Assembly (NCBI GenBank): GCA_903813345.2
Contig: CAIIXF020000008.1
Location: forward strand, 14,556,822 to 14,620,821
Source of the DNA: Owenia fusiformis
Lineage: Eukaryota; Annelida; Polychaeta; Sabellida; Oweniidae
Length of the DNA: 64,000 nt
Direction of reading: 5' to 3'
In this document: piece after piece, positions 27,301-35,422 of the stretch
Layout: every line of letters starts with the position of its first letter
Position numbering within the stretch: position 1 is the stretch's first letter
Translations under genes and position numbers: made by a program
Notes under the pieces: generated by a model
Databases searched by the model: none
Seen by the model: only the letters and a program-made list of their open reading frames with translations
What the model was told of the DNA's origin: nothing

Positions 27301-30300
27301 CAGATCCAGGCATGTCTATGATATCTGAAAAGCAAACCTTGTCAAAAGCTACTTCATTCATAAAAATATAGTCAATTCTCCTTACAATATTATTTGACTT
27401 ATGTCTCCAAGTAAAATCTTTTACATCAACATGGTGGAGACGCCAAGTATCAATCAAATCACAGTTACCAATCAATTTTTTGAAAGAATCAATCTCAAGT
27501 TTTGGATGTTTTGCACCTGATAAATTATCAGCTTGAGAATCTATACAGCAATTAAAATCACCACATAAAATGAAGTTACTGTTATTAACATATACGTCAT
27601 TAATTTTCTTCATTATAGTCTTAAAGAATTCTGTTTTTTCAACTGTTTTATTTGGTGCATATATATTAAAGCAAGTATATTGCTCACCTTCATAATCAAA
27701 TTTAACTACAATAGTTCTATCATATTTACTCACAATAATATTTTCACAGTCAAAAGATTCAAAATGGCAGCCATATTTATTGTCTTGAAAATCAGGGTTT
27801 CAACTCTTTTTGGTCATTATTACACTAGCAATACATCTGTTTGTTTGAACTTGTATAGGTACTTTAATTTAAAGGTTATCAATAATGTGTTTAAATATCA
27901 GCAAAATATAATGCAGAGATTCACCATGGCCACCATTTGTATTGTAGAAAAATCAGATTTTCAGCTCTTTTTGGTCATAACCCCTCAAGTATTCCATCAA
28001 TTTGCTTAAAATTGTACAGGTACCATTGAATTATCAATCATTTCTACAAGTTTCAGCTAAACATGTCGCAAAAAATTGCCTCCACTTTTATTGTGAACAT
28101 TTCACTTTTTATGTCACCACCAAGGTGACATATTGTTATGGTCTAATTTATGTAATGGTGTAACTTTTCTGTATGACGGTTGGCAACCGTATCAAACTTG
28201 TAACAAATTCTTGAAACAGAATATTTCAACAGAAGTTCTGACTTTAGAATTAATGTTCATCTGTAACAATTGTTACACTTTTGTAACCATTTGCAGGTGG
28301 TGACATTTTGTCATGTTAATGCCTTGTTATCTAAATAAATTATGCTTGACTTATCCAAAATATTGAAACTTACTCGCTACATTTCAATGTTTAGTTTGCG
28401 GCACCACAACTACATTAAGTTGGTGTGGCGGTTGGGGATTAAAGATGTTAGTTGGTTGAATTTTCACACCTTGTCCCTAAATAGGCTGAGTTTATAGTTG
28501 CCCCTATCCCTGTTGATGTTGGAGATATGTGTCCTGATGTAAATAGGCTCTTTAACTAAATGTTTATTCCTATCTGCCTATCTAATAAGGAGTAGTCCTT
28601 GAAATTGATCACACAGTTATTTCTGACTCATTGATTCATAATTGCAGATTTATGCATTCCTATGATTGCTTCCTTTGACAATGAGTAAAGTGTGTGTTGC
28701 TCATTGTAGTATTGAGTCCACTTATGTTCACTGATTCTAACTGACACTTTCCTAGCTGTTTCACCTATGTATTCTGTCTAACAAGGAACACTGTAGATCA
28801 CATTTGAATTGTTCTCTTTCTCCTGCTTATCCCTAGGTGGCAAAGTCCAATGTGATCTACAGTGTAGTTCTTTTAACAACTTGTTTTTAAGGTGGCTTAG
28901 GTGAATATTTGAAAAATATATCCATTTATATATGCATCATTTCATGTTGAATTGCTATTTTCTTGTTTTAGATTCATCTGGCATATTTATAACACTTTTG
29001 GCCAAATAAAAGGCATACAATTAAAAATAAATAATATTGTATTACAATATGCAATTATTTTCATCTTCTTCTTCAGCTTTTAGCCGTCTCCATATCTGTG
29101 GAAAGTTGGTTTGTGAGAATGGAGCAACATGTAAGAAGTTTTTGGGAGAATCGATGTGTGACTGTCTTCCGGGATATTCAGGCAACCGTTGTCAATATGA
29201 TTGTAAGTACAAAATAAACTCTGGAGTGAAATACCTCTGTATTTGGAGCACTTCAAAGTCCTTTGAGTGTGCAGGGCACATCCCATGTGTTCATGTAAAT
29301 ACCCAGGGTACATGTATTCAGATTTTCACCAACACACTTTGGAATATTTAACTTTTTCTTAAACTCACAGAAACACTAATTAATGGTATGTACTTTACAT
29401 TTTGAAAAATTAGGAGTTTGAATAGTGTTCATCTTGTTCAACTTTGTCCAGTGAACATCCAAATGACTTGATGGTCTCTGAAGGATAGCTGTATATACTG
29501 ATACTAAAAGTATTGCTTCTCAATGAATTTTCAATTTTCATATCACTACCAGTAGTAGTAGTAGTGGTGATATATTACTATAGTCTCAAACCTTTTTGTA
29601 GGCCATGTTCGGCAGTCAGTGTCTGTAACACCATTTGGTGCTTGGTATCTGTAACAAATGGCAGATGGTGACATCTTGTATGTTAATGCCTTATGTTATG
29701 TTAATGTTATAGTTATGTCCCCCCACCACATAGTGTTGGGCCATATTGTATGCCTAGATGCATCCATGCGTCTGCCTGTATGCCCAATAGTTTTCTCCAA
29801 AACTGCTACAGATATCACCTTCAAATTTTCATGAATACCAACATTTTTCGAAACTGTAACATCTTCTATAACACACTCCATTCTATGTCTGATTAGGTTT
29901 TGAGCATGCTTTAGGTAAATCATGGGAGCCATTTTGAATGACTATGAAAAGTCAGCAAGCGATCTTCCTTTGTGTCATATTAATAAGGTGCTTTTGAGTT
30001 TTCATAATGCAACTGTTTAGTAGGTTTAAAAATGATTTTAAGAGTTCAGCATTGTAAAAACCCAGGTCACTGTTGTCTACAGGTTTCAAGCCAAACCATT
30101 TCGTGGATTGATCTGACATTTTTAGGGATGTTTTTTGGTATGAAATTTTACAACTCATTAGTTTTTGGGCATTTTGTGTAATTTTAAGGTGGCCAATTCT
30201 GGATTTTCCGTCATAAAATCTTGTCTGTAAAGTTTTCTTGTTTACACATTTTGAGCCAAACAATTTTATTGATCAGTCTGAATCTTTCATTGAAATTTCT

Positions 30301-33300
30301 TGGTATAAAAGTCTACAAATGCTTAGTCTTTGGGCATTCTGGATACATTTTTTAGGTAGCGATTTTGAACTTTTCATCCAGAAAACTAGCAAAACAACAC
30401 CATGTGAGCCCAGTACCCATGGTTCTGTCATTATCCCACCAAACCAAGTTCGAGGGGGATATAGAAAAGCTGTCCGTCTGTCCTTTCGTCCATCTGTTCG
30501 TGTGTTTGGGCAATAACTCAAATACCGGTTGACAGATTTCATTCAAATTTTTTAGGCTTATGCCTTATGGGTGTAGGACCTCTGCTTGCGAAGGAATTTT
30601 CAATATGGCCACTAAATTCAAAATGGCGGCCATTTTTCGGAAAAAATATAATCTCATGAAGACATTTTCAAGATGGCCACCATAACTCTACCCTTTGCAT
30701 TCATTTGACTTCACTTCTTAAAAGAGAGCTTCGTCTTCACTCTAAATAAACCTGTGAAACCTGTGAACTCACCGCGCCAATCAGTGTTCGTCGGCCAAAT
30801 TTGACCGATGTTCTATATATGGTCATTCCATCTGACGTCATCGTTGAGCCCGGAATTGACCAATGACATGCGCATATTTAATTAGAACGCATTTGGCGTA
30901 TGTTTCTTCAACCTCGCTGATTGGTGGAAGAAAGGTCAGCGCGTCAGACAAAAGTGATTGATTACCCAAACTGTCACCGGTACCCGTCGTGGGGGCGGGG
31001 CTACTAAACTGTAATATGGTATCTACTAGGCAGAGTGTAGTTTAACTAGACTCTGCACGCAGGGTATGATAACTCAAGTACCGGTAGACGGATTTGGATT
31101 AAATTGTATATGCTGATGCCTTGGGACATAGGAGCTCTGCTAAAGAAGAAATCTAAAGATGACAGCTGAATTTCAAAATGGCAACCATGTTTCATAAAAA
31201 CATAATCTTTGATAATTCAAATACCAGCGGATGGATTTGGCTCAAATTTTATATGGATGCTATTTATCAAAACACGTTTTGTTCGGTGGGATTTGCTACT
31301 CCGTGGAGTTGCTGTTTTTCTAGTTCTGAGTAAATGTTGAAATGGCTAATTTTTTTCCTAAAATGTTTTTGTCCTAAAATGTTTTCAACTGATTAGTGTT
31401 GGGCGTGAGAAATCAGGATGATCGAGAAATCTATATATGATCACCCATTGGTGGGGATATGTTGTACGCCTTTGTGTCCTTGTTTTATATTGCTAAAATG
31501 AACAGCATATTTTCCAGAATATATATTTAAACTTCGAGGCCAAATAAAGGCATAACATTTTAAAAGTTCATGCTATATTTCATTTGCATTGTTTTTCTTG
31601 CAGCCCTTAGTTGTAGAGTGCTGGGATGTGAGAATGGAGGGATATGTAACACTAATTTTTGGGGAGAATTTTCATGTGTCTGCCATCCAGGATATGCAGG
31701 CGACCGATGTCAAATTTATGATTGTAAGTACAAAAGAAACTCAATCATGTTTTAACCCTCACATGTCTGACTTGTTTCAGGCAAATGTTCAATATACTGT
31801 GTGAACCAAATGTCCTTTGAGAGTTAGAATAAAAAGAGAAGAAAAACAAGTAATTCAACAAGGCCTGTTATTTCATTTAAATCGTAAAATATGTACTAAT
31901 TTCTTACCACAATTAGTGTATACAGGAGAGTTTGCTATTTCCAGATTCTAAATATGACCATTCCCTACATCCTCCTAAGCAGGTATCCAGAATCTGTACC
32001 TCCTTCTTCCCCCTGCTATAACCAATTTGGAAGCCCCCGATTAAACTGAATCACGTGATCTAATTATGCGCAATGACTTATACATGATTTCTGTTGCAGT
32101 GTTGCGACAGCCAGTCAGTTTGCGAGTTCTTAATCGGGGAAATGCTAACTGCTTATCGCAGGGGGTAAAAAGAAAGAATATATTCTGGATTTTGAAGCCC
32201 TGTGATCGGAGGTTGATTCCCTATGATTCTCAGATTTTTGCAGAAAATCATATTTTGTGTTTTGATACATGTATATTATTTTGATATACTTGTATATTGA
32301 AAATTATCATTATCAACTTTTCTCTCAACAAGAGAGATGGTAGCGATGGGAGACTAATTTTATTAGAATTTTATAGTACAAAATCTTTTTCAGTTCCAGA
32401 TCCATTCATAGCCCCAACAACTCCATTCATCCCTGACTTGCCTGATTGGCCAGACACATACAATGGCTATCACCGTATTCATGATGATGACCCCAATGTA
32501 CAGTTTGACAATGAAAGCTCTACTGGAAAACACAATGTTCTTGCCACAATTGTTGGAGTTGTGTTTTTTGTCATCTTTCTTCTCTTAATTGTACTGAGAG
32601 TGTACATTCGAAGGTATGAAATTCACTATTGGAAGGCATAAAGGAGAACACATCATAAATCACTAAACATGCACTTTTGAATAGATGTTTTTTTTTCAAT
32701 AGTAAACAGAAAGATTGAAAAAGGAAGGATAACATTTAATGGGCCAAGAAAGTGTCACCATAATCATAGAGCTGTATCTATTATCTAGTAATGTAGGCAT
32801 TCTCATTTTTTATTTGATAATATCTAACGATATCTAAACGGTAATAATGAATTTTCCTAAATTATTTGAAGTTTAGTTTGTTATGCTATAGTTAAAAGTA
32901 GTTTGTAAATCTAAAATGTTTTTGTTTTAGAAAGAGAATCATGGCTGTCCAGCGAAATGCTCAGCGAGTTAGGGGTTGGTTGGTCACTGAGTTCTTCCGT
33001 GCTCTCATTGTACGTCAAACCACAACACCTGAAGACAATGATATTCTCGTAGCAAATGCAGAGGGTGGGGTAGAAGGTCCTACCCCTGTGAATGTAAATC
33101 GCACCCCAACTGGAACGATGCCAGCTCCACCAGCATATGAAACCGTGATTGAAGAAGGAAATAAATTCCTTCCTCCCTCATATGATGCTGCAATGAGCCC
33201 CGTTACCCCCCAAGGTGCAAGTGCAGGCCCTGTGGCACAGAGTGATGCTGGCCCTCAGGCTACAACTGAGCCTTCAATAAATGTTACAACCGAGGGTTCA

Positions 33301-33387
33301 GTAGATGTGACAGGTGCTACCCAACCACTTGTTCATGGACCACAAAGTAATGCCAACTTAGATCTGCAACAGGGACCCTTTGTTTAA
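12387..33387 (+). CDS. Gene B: 770-aa type I membrane protein with CUB-like, two EGF-like domains and PPxY tail
   Basis: Exons read from sequence: 12387-12450, 12695-12831, 13283-13454, 13919-14010, 15592-15790, 15970-16074, 18018-18285, 23687-24039, 29077-29202, 31604-31723, 32394-32613, 32931-33387. Every junction is GT-AG, the phases agree, and the total is 2313 nt (770 codons plus stop). Order: signal peptide (1-21), Cys-containing module (about 22-155), basic Pro-rich linker (156-256), CUB-like domain (257 to about 440), Thr/Pro stalk (to 463), EGF1 (464-505), EGF2 (506-545), linker, transmembrane helix (about 594-613), cytoplasmic tail to 770. A 5' UTR exon probably starts at 12352, after an acceptor. 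I do not recognise the family as a whole. The architecture suggests a cell-surface receptor or adhesion protein whose tail could bind WW domains such as those of NEDD4-type ligases; that function is inferred. Gene A is a divergent paralogue about 10 kb upstream. Exon 5 has the least certain frame; phase 0 is the only open one. Confidence 0.85.
12458..12655 (+). mobile_element. 3' part of Helentron-like family 1 filling gene B intron 1
   Basis: The sequence from ATGACAGCTAAATTTCAAAA to TCTAG matches 31155-31323 nearly throughout and ends in the family's 3' hairpin and CTAG. Intron 1 is only 244 nt (12451-12694), so the copy makes up most of it. Confidence 0.75.
12695..14010 (+). other. Gene B exons 2-4: N-terminal Cys-containing module (unrecognised)
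   Basis: Three exons (12695-12831, 13283-13454, 13919-14010) encode about residues 22-155. Visible landmarks are DECAMW, HCTDHSSCNGFDC, FCFGLVLNQCDSPL and FMEVPDKKINF, giving seven cysteines and alternating hydrophobic strands that suggest a small disulfide-bonded beta domain. I cannot assign a named family. Gene A lacks any counterpart between its signal peptide and CUB-like exon, so this block was gained or lost as a unit. Exon 2 starts phase 1 and exon 4 ends phase 0, so the block is not a symmetric module by itself; together with exons 5-6 (ending phase 1) it becomes a symmetric 1-1 cassette. Confidence 0.7.
14098..15073. mobile_element. CAGGGTGGGCC element (outer), interrupted by a MITE
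   Basis: The ends ACAGGGTGGGCCAAAAAAC and TTTTTTGGCCCACCCTGT are inverted copies, extending to ...TTTAAAGATGA / TCATCTTTAAA. A second copy lies at about 50530-51120. Its left terminus is split at AGGGT by the MITE at 14106-14547. It sits in gene B's fourth intron. Confidence 0.85.
14106..14547. mobile_element. CACTGTTCCG MITE with 5-bp duplication
   Basis: The termini CACTGTTCCG and CGGAACAGTG, and subterminal GATGAACTTCCTGG / CCAGGAAGTTCATC, are inverted. AGGGT flanks both sides (14101-14105, 14548-14552). A CACTG start with a 5-bp duplication could fit a Transib- or hAT5-like source; no transposase is present. Confidence 0.88.
15083..15232. repeat. GGATGGAC/GACA-rich microsatellite
   Basis: The stretch is an irregular array of GATG and GACA units with a higher-order repeat of roughly 50 bp (GGAATGATGGATGG recurs). 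It starts just after the right end of the 14098-15073 element. Confidence 0.9.
15592..16074 (+). other. Gene B exons 5-6: Pro/Lys-rich linker
   Basis: Exons 15592-15790 and 15970-16074 encode a segment rich in Pro, Lys, Thr and Ser (landmarks PTTTIPAHPCKSKAPMPTP and GRPPVKPPTERPYKP). It probably forms an extended spacer between the N-terminal module and the CUB-like domain. The acceptor of exon 6 is preceded by a weak pyrimidine tract. A short alternative frame of exon 5 hits a stop, so phase 0 was chosen. A Helentron-like copy begins only 19 bp after the exon 6 donor. Confidence 0.6.
16093..16879 (+). mobile_element. Helentron-like non-autonomous element, family 1 (full copy)
   Basis: It starts TCCCAACGAACGAAGTTCGG after an A and ends with the subterminal inverted repeat GTTCGTTGGGAT, the 18-nt hairpin GCTACTCCGCGGAGTTGC and CTAG before a T. 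A GTCC/CAGT microsatellite follows the 5' end. No coding capacity. These are the diagnostic parts of Helentron-associated interspersed elements: 5' TC, subterminal repeats, microsatellite, 3' hairpin and CTRR. It lies in gene B's sixth intron. Confidence 0.85.
16952..17410. mobile_element. Foldback MITE, AATAGCCTGACAACGG family
   Basis: Arms of about 70 bp pair (ACAACGGTAAAGTCAGATAC with GTATCTGACTTTACCGTTGT; CGTCGCTTCAA with TTGAAGCGACG). A second copy is at 56967-57672. Confidence 0.88.
18350..18467 (+). repeat. Internal fragment of Helentron-like family 1
   Basis: It carries GTCTGTCTGGAAAATAACTC, GGATTTGCTTCATATTTATT and GTATATTGGTAAACAG, as at 16180-16265. It breaks off at 18467 where the long inverted repeat starts. 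Confidence 0.6.
18463..23483. mobile_element. 5-kb structure bounded by ~235-bp inverted repeats
   Basis: The left arm (18463-18697) and right arm (about 23245-23483) align in inverse orientation at roughly 85-90% by eye, including AAGGGCTATATCTTTAGTT and GATAATCCAATCAACTTGAT with GGATTATCTCTTAAGCTGTC. The interior has no long ORF and no recognised domain. It occupies most of the intron splitting gene B's CUB-like domain. Confidence 0.75.
21503..21640 (+). repeat. Short direct repeat, two copies
   Basis: CAGTGCACCGAAGCTGCACT and CAGTGCATTGAAGCTGAACC, each followed by AATTAAACC, occur about 103 bp apart inside the 5-kb structure. Confidence 0.65.
24180..24314 (+). repeat. Left flank repeat interrupted by the LINE
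   Basis: A TGTCTGTCTGTGTG microsatellite and downstream sequence continue on the far side of the LINE at 27755 (AGATTCAAAATGGCAGCC). This is consistent with one older dispersed element split by the LINE. Confidence 0.5.
24325..27754 (-). mobile_element. 5'-truncated L1/Tx1-like LINE
   Basis: The non-LTR retrotransposon lies on the minus strand. Its poly(A) tail appears as a T-rich run at about 24327-24362 and its 5' truncation is at about 27754. Both ends are flanked by AGATTCAAAA (24315-24324 and 27755-27764), a 10-bp target-site duplication. It inserted into another repeat: the flanks join to read through an AAAATGGCAGCCAT-type motif seen in the Helentron-like copies nearby. It sits inside gene B's eighth intron, antisense to the gene. 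Confidence 0.92.
24395..27733 (-). pseudogene. LINE ORF2: APE endonuclease (N-terminally truncated), reverse transcriptase, C-terminal Cys motif
   Basis: One frame runs through the interval, interrupted only by a TGA at 26896-26894. The part before it (279 codons) carries endonuclease motifs NIYAPN, CGDFN, RIDYIF and GSDHRG. The part after it (827 codons) carries RT motifs PKKDMDRNELKNWRP, AIDYSKAFDS, GIRQGCPLSPLL and the catalytic LQYADDSTIF, then a C-terminal CKQC...H...C segment. The interruption falls where related elements usually have Trp (SKVE-stop-CDQGEMNTKYF), so TGG to TGA is the simplest explanation. The N-terminal part of the endonuclease is lost through 5' truncation. The copy cannot be autonomous. 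Confidence 0.9.
28110..28328 (+). mobile_element. Dispersed element family 2, short copy
   Basis: It has ATGTCACCACCAAGGTGACA at the left and GGTGGTGACATTTTGTCATG then TTAATGCCTTGTT at the right. The 219-bp body has no satellite. It sits in gene B's eighth intron. Confidence 0.85.
29077..29202 (+). other. Gene B exon 9: EGF-like domain 1
   Basis: This symmetric phase 1-1 exon encodes one EGF-like repeat with all six cysteines in the usual spacing: C-x4-C-x5-C-x8-C-x-C-x8-C, with landmarks CENGATC and CDCLPGYSGNRC. No calcium-binding consensus is present at the N-terminal side. The exon is flanked by a clear CAG acceptor and a GTAAGT donor. Confidence 0.9.
29539..29692 (+). mobile_element. 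Dispersed element family 2, diverged copy
   Basis: ATATCACTACCAGTAGTAGT opens it and GATGGTGACATCTTGTATGT, then TAATGCCTTA, closes it. The centre (GTAACAAATGGCAGATGGTG) shows the uninterrupted state of the copy at 40659-41110. Confidence 0.7.
30434..31323 (+). mobile_element. Helentron-like family 1, full copy with an internal insertion
   Basis: It begins TCCCACCAAACCAAGTTCG after an A and ends GGTGGGATTTGCTACTCCG, TGGAGTTGC, CTAG before T. A GC-richer block at about 30710-31065, absent from other copies, appears inserted; the CAAGTACCGGTAGACGGATT that follows repeats family sequence. It lies in gene B's ninth intron. Confidence 0.8.
31604..31723 (+). other. Gene B exon 10: EGF-like domain 2
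   Basis: A second symmetric phase 1-1 exon encodes an EGF-like repeat with six cysteines and landmarks CENGGIC, CVCHPGYAGDRC. It is closely similar to exon 9 and ends at the same point (YD then GTAAGT), which fits tandem duplication of one EGF exon. Confidence 0.9.
31985..32213 (+). repeat. Dispersed repeat with CCCCCTGC/GCAGGGGG ends
   Basis: CCCCCTGCTATAACCAATTT to TTATCGCAGGGGG, with shared downstream sequence TTTTGAAGCCCTGTGATCGG. A close relative is at 59385-59605. Confidence 0.75.
32394..32613 (+). other. Gene B exon 11: juxtamembrane acidic linker and transmembrane helix
   Basis: The exon (phase 1 in, phase 2 out) encodes a Pro/Asp-rich linker (PDLPDWPDTYNGYHRIHDDD) followed by about 20 hydrophobic residues (ATIVGVVFFVIFLLLIVLRV) and then Arg residues. 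With the N-terminal signal peptide this predicts a type I topology: EGF domains outside, tail inside. Confidence 0.85.
32931..33387 (+). other. Gene B exon 12: cytoplasmic tail with two PPxY motifs
   Basis: The last coding exon starts with basic residues (RKRIMAVQRNAQRVRGW, a stop-transfer/juxtamembrane region). PPAY falls at about residues 685-688 and PPSY at about 700-703, followed by a Ser/Thr/Pro-rich C-terminus ending PFV and a TAA stop. PPxY is the established ligand of group I WW domains (NEDD4-family ligases, YAP-type adaptors). No kinase, ITAM or TIR domain is visible. I found no clear AATAAA close to the stop. Confidence 0.85.
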
Positions 33388-33790
33388 ACACATTGTTGAA
33401 TGATATATTCTTCTGTAAGGCAATTAAAAGTTCACCTGTGAATAGAGTGTCAGTGTGGTCATATTTAAATAACATTTTGCATAAAGAATAGAGTTTTCAA
33501 AGATTGAACTAAAGGAATGTATCATGATATCGATTAACTATAATAAGTAAGTATTTTTTGCTCGGTCCCTATCCTTCCTGCCTTTCAAAATGTAAGTGAT
33601 GATAAATTGAATTGTGCCTTAGAATTATGAAATATTTTAATCTATACTTTGACTTTTAAAAGGCATTCTAGTCCTACAGCAGAAGGGACATGTTAATGGA
33701 ATATATTGGGTATTCAGAAAATAACTAAGAACAAATAAGGTGCTAGATCAAACAAGAATCTTGTATGTCAAATAAGGTATTTCACCATTT
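33388..33790. other. Gene B 3' UTR / intergenic
   Basis: This stretch is AT-rich and follows the TAA stop. I did not find a convincing polyadenylation signal and cannot place the transcript end. Confidence 0.4.
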
Positions 33791-33791
33791 T

Positions 33792-33870
33792 TATGTCACC
33801 ACCACAAGTGGTTGGTGTTTTGCATCTAACTAATGACAGGTAGTGACATTTTGCATGTTAATTCCTTGTT
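33792..33870 (+). mobile_element. Minimal copy of dispersed family 2 abutting Ngaro
   Basis: This 79-bp copy keeps only the ends (ATGTCACCACCACAAGTGG and GTGACATTTTGCATGTTAAT, CCTTGTT). The Ngaro element begins at the next base. Confidence 0.75.
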
Positions 33871-34429
33871 AAATCCTTTCTTCCTATAATAACTATTAAC
33901 ACCAGTGTTTGGGTCTAAGAGATCATAACTTTATTTCTTTAAACACACACATATTAACAAATAAAACTCACAACACATGACATTATGTCAACACAGTATG
34001 ATCCCTATTTATAAAGCAGAAAACATCAATTAACTTGTGGAACTACTGATGCAACTACACATTTATGTATAATATGACAAAAGGGTGGGAGGGGGGGGGC
34101 CTGAATTTTTTACTTCCTGTACAAAAGTTGCTACTGGTTAGGAATATTCATATTGTGTTTTAGCACAATCAGGCACCTGGCACAACCCACCCATCCATCC
34201 ATATTTAATCTCAATTCTTCACAGAATATCATTTAAATCCTTTCTTCCTATAATAACTATTAACACCAGTGTTTGGGTCTAAGAGATCATAACTTTATTT
34301 CTTTAAACACACACATATTAACAAATAAAACTCCAACTACCCAAACACTGAAAAAAAGAAAAGAAAGGAAGAAAGTGGTAGATGTAAATTAAGTATTAGG
34401 ATGCCGAACCTATACCCTACGATGTCAAA

Positions 34430-35422
34430 TTATAAAACAGACAGTTTTGCTTTAGCACTAAATTGCTTACAATATTTCAGTTGAACATTAGAGGGTATTT
34501 CATCAAGGTAACCTAAATAAGCCATACTCTTCCAATCCCCCATACCTTTAATTATTTCTCCAGGTATTCCACATGACATTGCAAAAACAGCGGAGCCCCT
34601 CCGAAAGCTATGAGTTCCAAACTTAGAACTGTCTTTACCAAAGCTCTTAAGAGAACTCTTGAATTTCTTTGCAAAACACTGACCTGTGAAAGGCTTACCT
34701 GATTGGGGGTTTACAAATAATGGATCTGACATGCATTTAACTGGTGTTTTTGCCATTGCAATTGACAATGCACTAACAGGACATAATTTATGAGGATACG
34801 TGTTTACCAAATGCACTACTCTTGACTTCTCTTTGTATTGATTATTCTTGGCCCATTTTACTGACAATTGTATGTTACCTTGATTGTCAATTTTAACTGA
34901 GTTCCTACAAAATTGTTTTTCATTGTTAAACCCACCTACAGTATCAGGCATCAAATTTGATTTTCTGAACATTCCATAAAACAACACGAGGCAAATAGCC
35001 CAAAAAACACAATCAAAGGTATCACATAGATCTAATGTATCTTTCATTTGTGACAATAAAGTGGGGGTAACTGGTTCTTTTTTATGAACTTCAGCACCAA
35101 GTTGCCTTTTTATCCCCATCAATGTTGATTTAACTAGCCAACTATCTTTATAAGGGTGCTCAAATCCACATTCCAAGTGAATAAGTCTCACAATATTGAG
35201 ATATTGTGGTATGCTCGTGTATTTCAAACGTCTTGCTAAATAAGCAGCATATTCAGCAACAGTCTCTTCTGTTACTGGGACAGGTTGTAATCCAAGTTCA
35301 TTACAGAAACGCAAATACGAATTACGTTGAGAAGAGTATGTTTTCTTTGTATTGTCAGAGAAAGCTTGTAGTCTATACTTTGCTACCTCTTGCTGTAATT
35401 CTTCTTTGAGAGCCAGTGACAT
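34430..35422 (-). CDS. Ngaro ORF3: tyrosine recombinase
   Basis: The ORF encodes 330 residues from an ATG. It has an N-terminal SAM-like core-binding region (TYSSQRNSYLRFCNELGL) and a catalytic domain with Arg at about 153 (FYGMFRKSNL), His271 and Arg274 (GTHSFRRGS), Trp297 (GDWKS) and the expected nucleophile Tyr at about 305 (AYLGYLDEIP). This is the integrase-replacing enzyme of DIRS/Ngaro elements. It joins circular cDNA to the target by site-specific recombination and leaves no duplication. All catalytic residues I can check are present. Confidence 0.9.
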   Translation of the reverse strand: MSLALKEELQQEVAKYRLQAFSDNTKKTYSSQRNSYLRFCNELGLQPVPVTEETVAEYAAYLARRLKYTSIPQYLNIVRLIHLECGFEHPYKDSWLVKSTLMGIKRQLGAEVHKKEPVTPTLLSQMKDTLDLCDTFDCVFWAICLVLFYGMFRKSNLMPDTVGGFNNEKQFCRNSVKIDNQGNIQLSVKWAKNNQYKEKSRVVHLVNTYPHKLCPVSALSIAMAKTPVKCMSDPLFVNPQSGKPFTGQCFAKKFKSSLKSFGKDSSKFGTHSFRRGSAVFAMSCGIPGEIIKGMGDWKSMAYLGYLDEIPSNVQLKYCKQFSAKAKLSVL

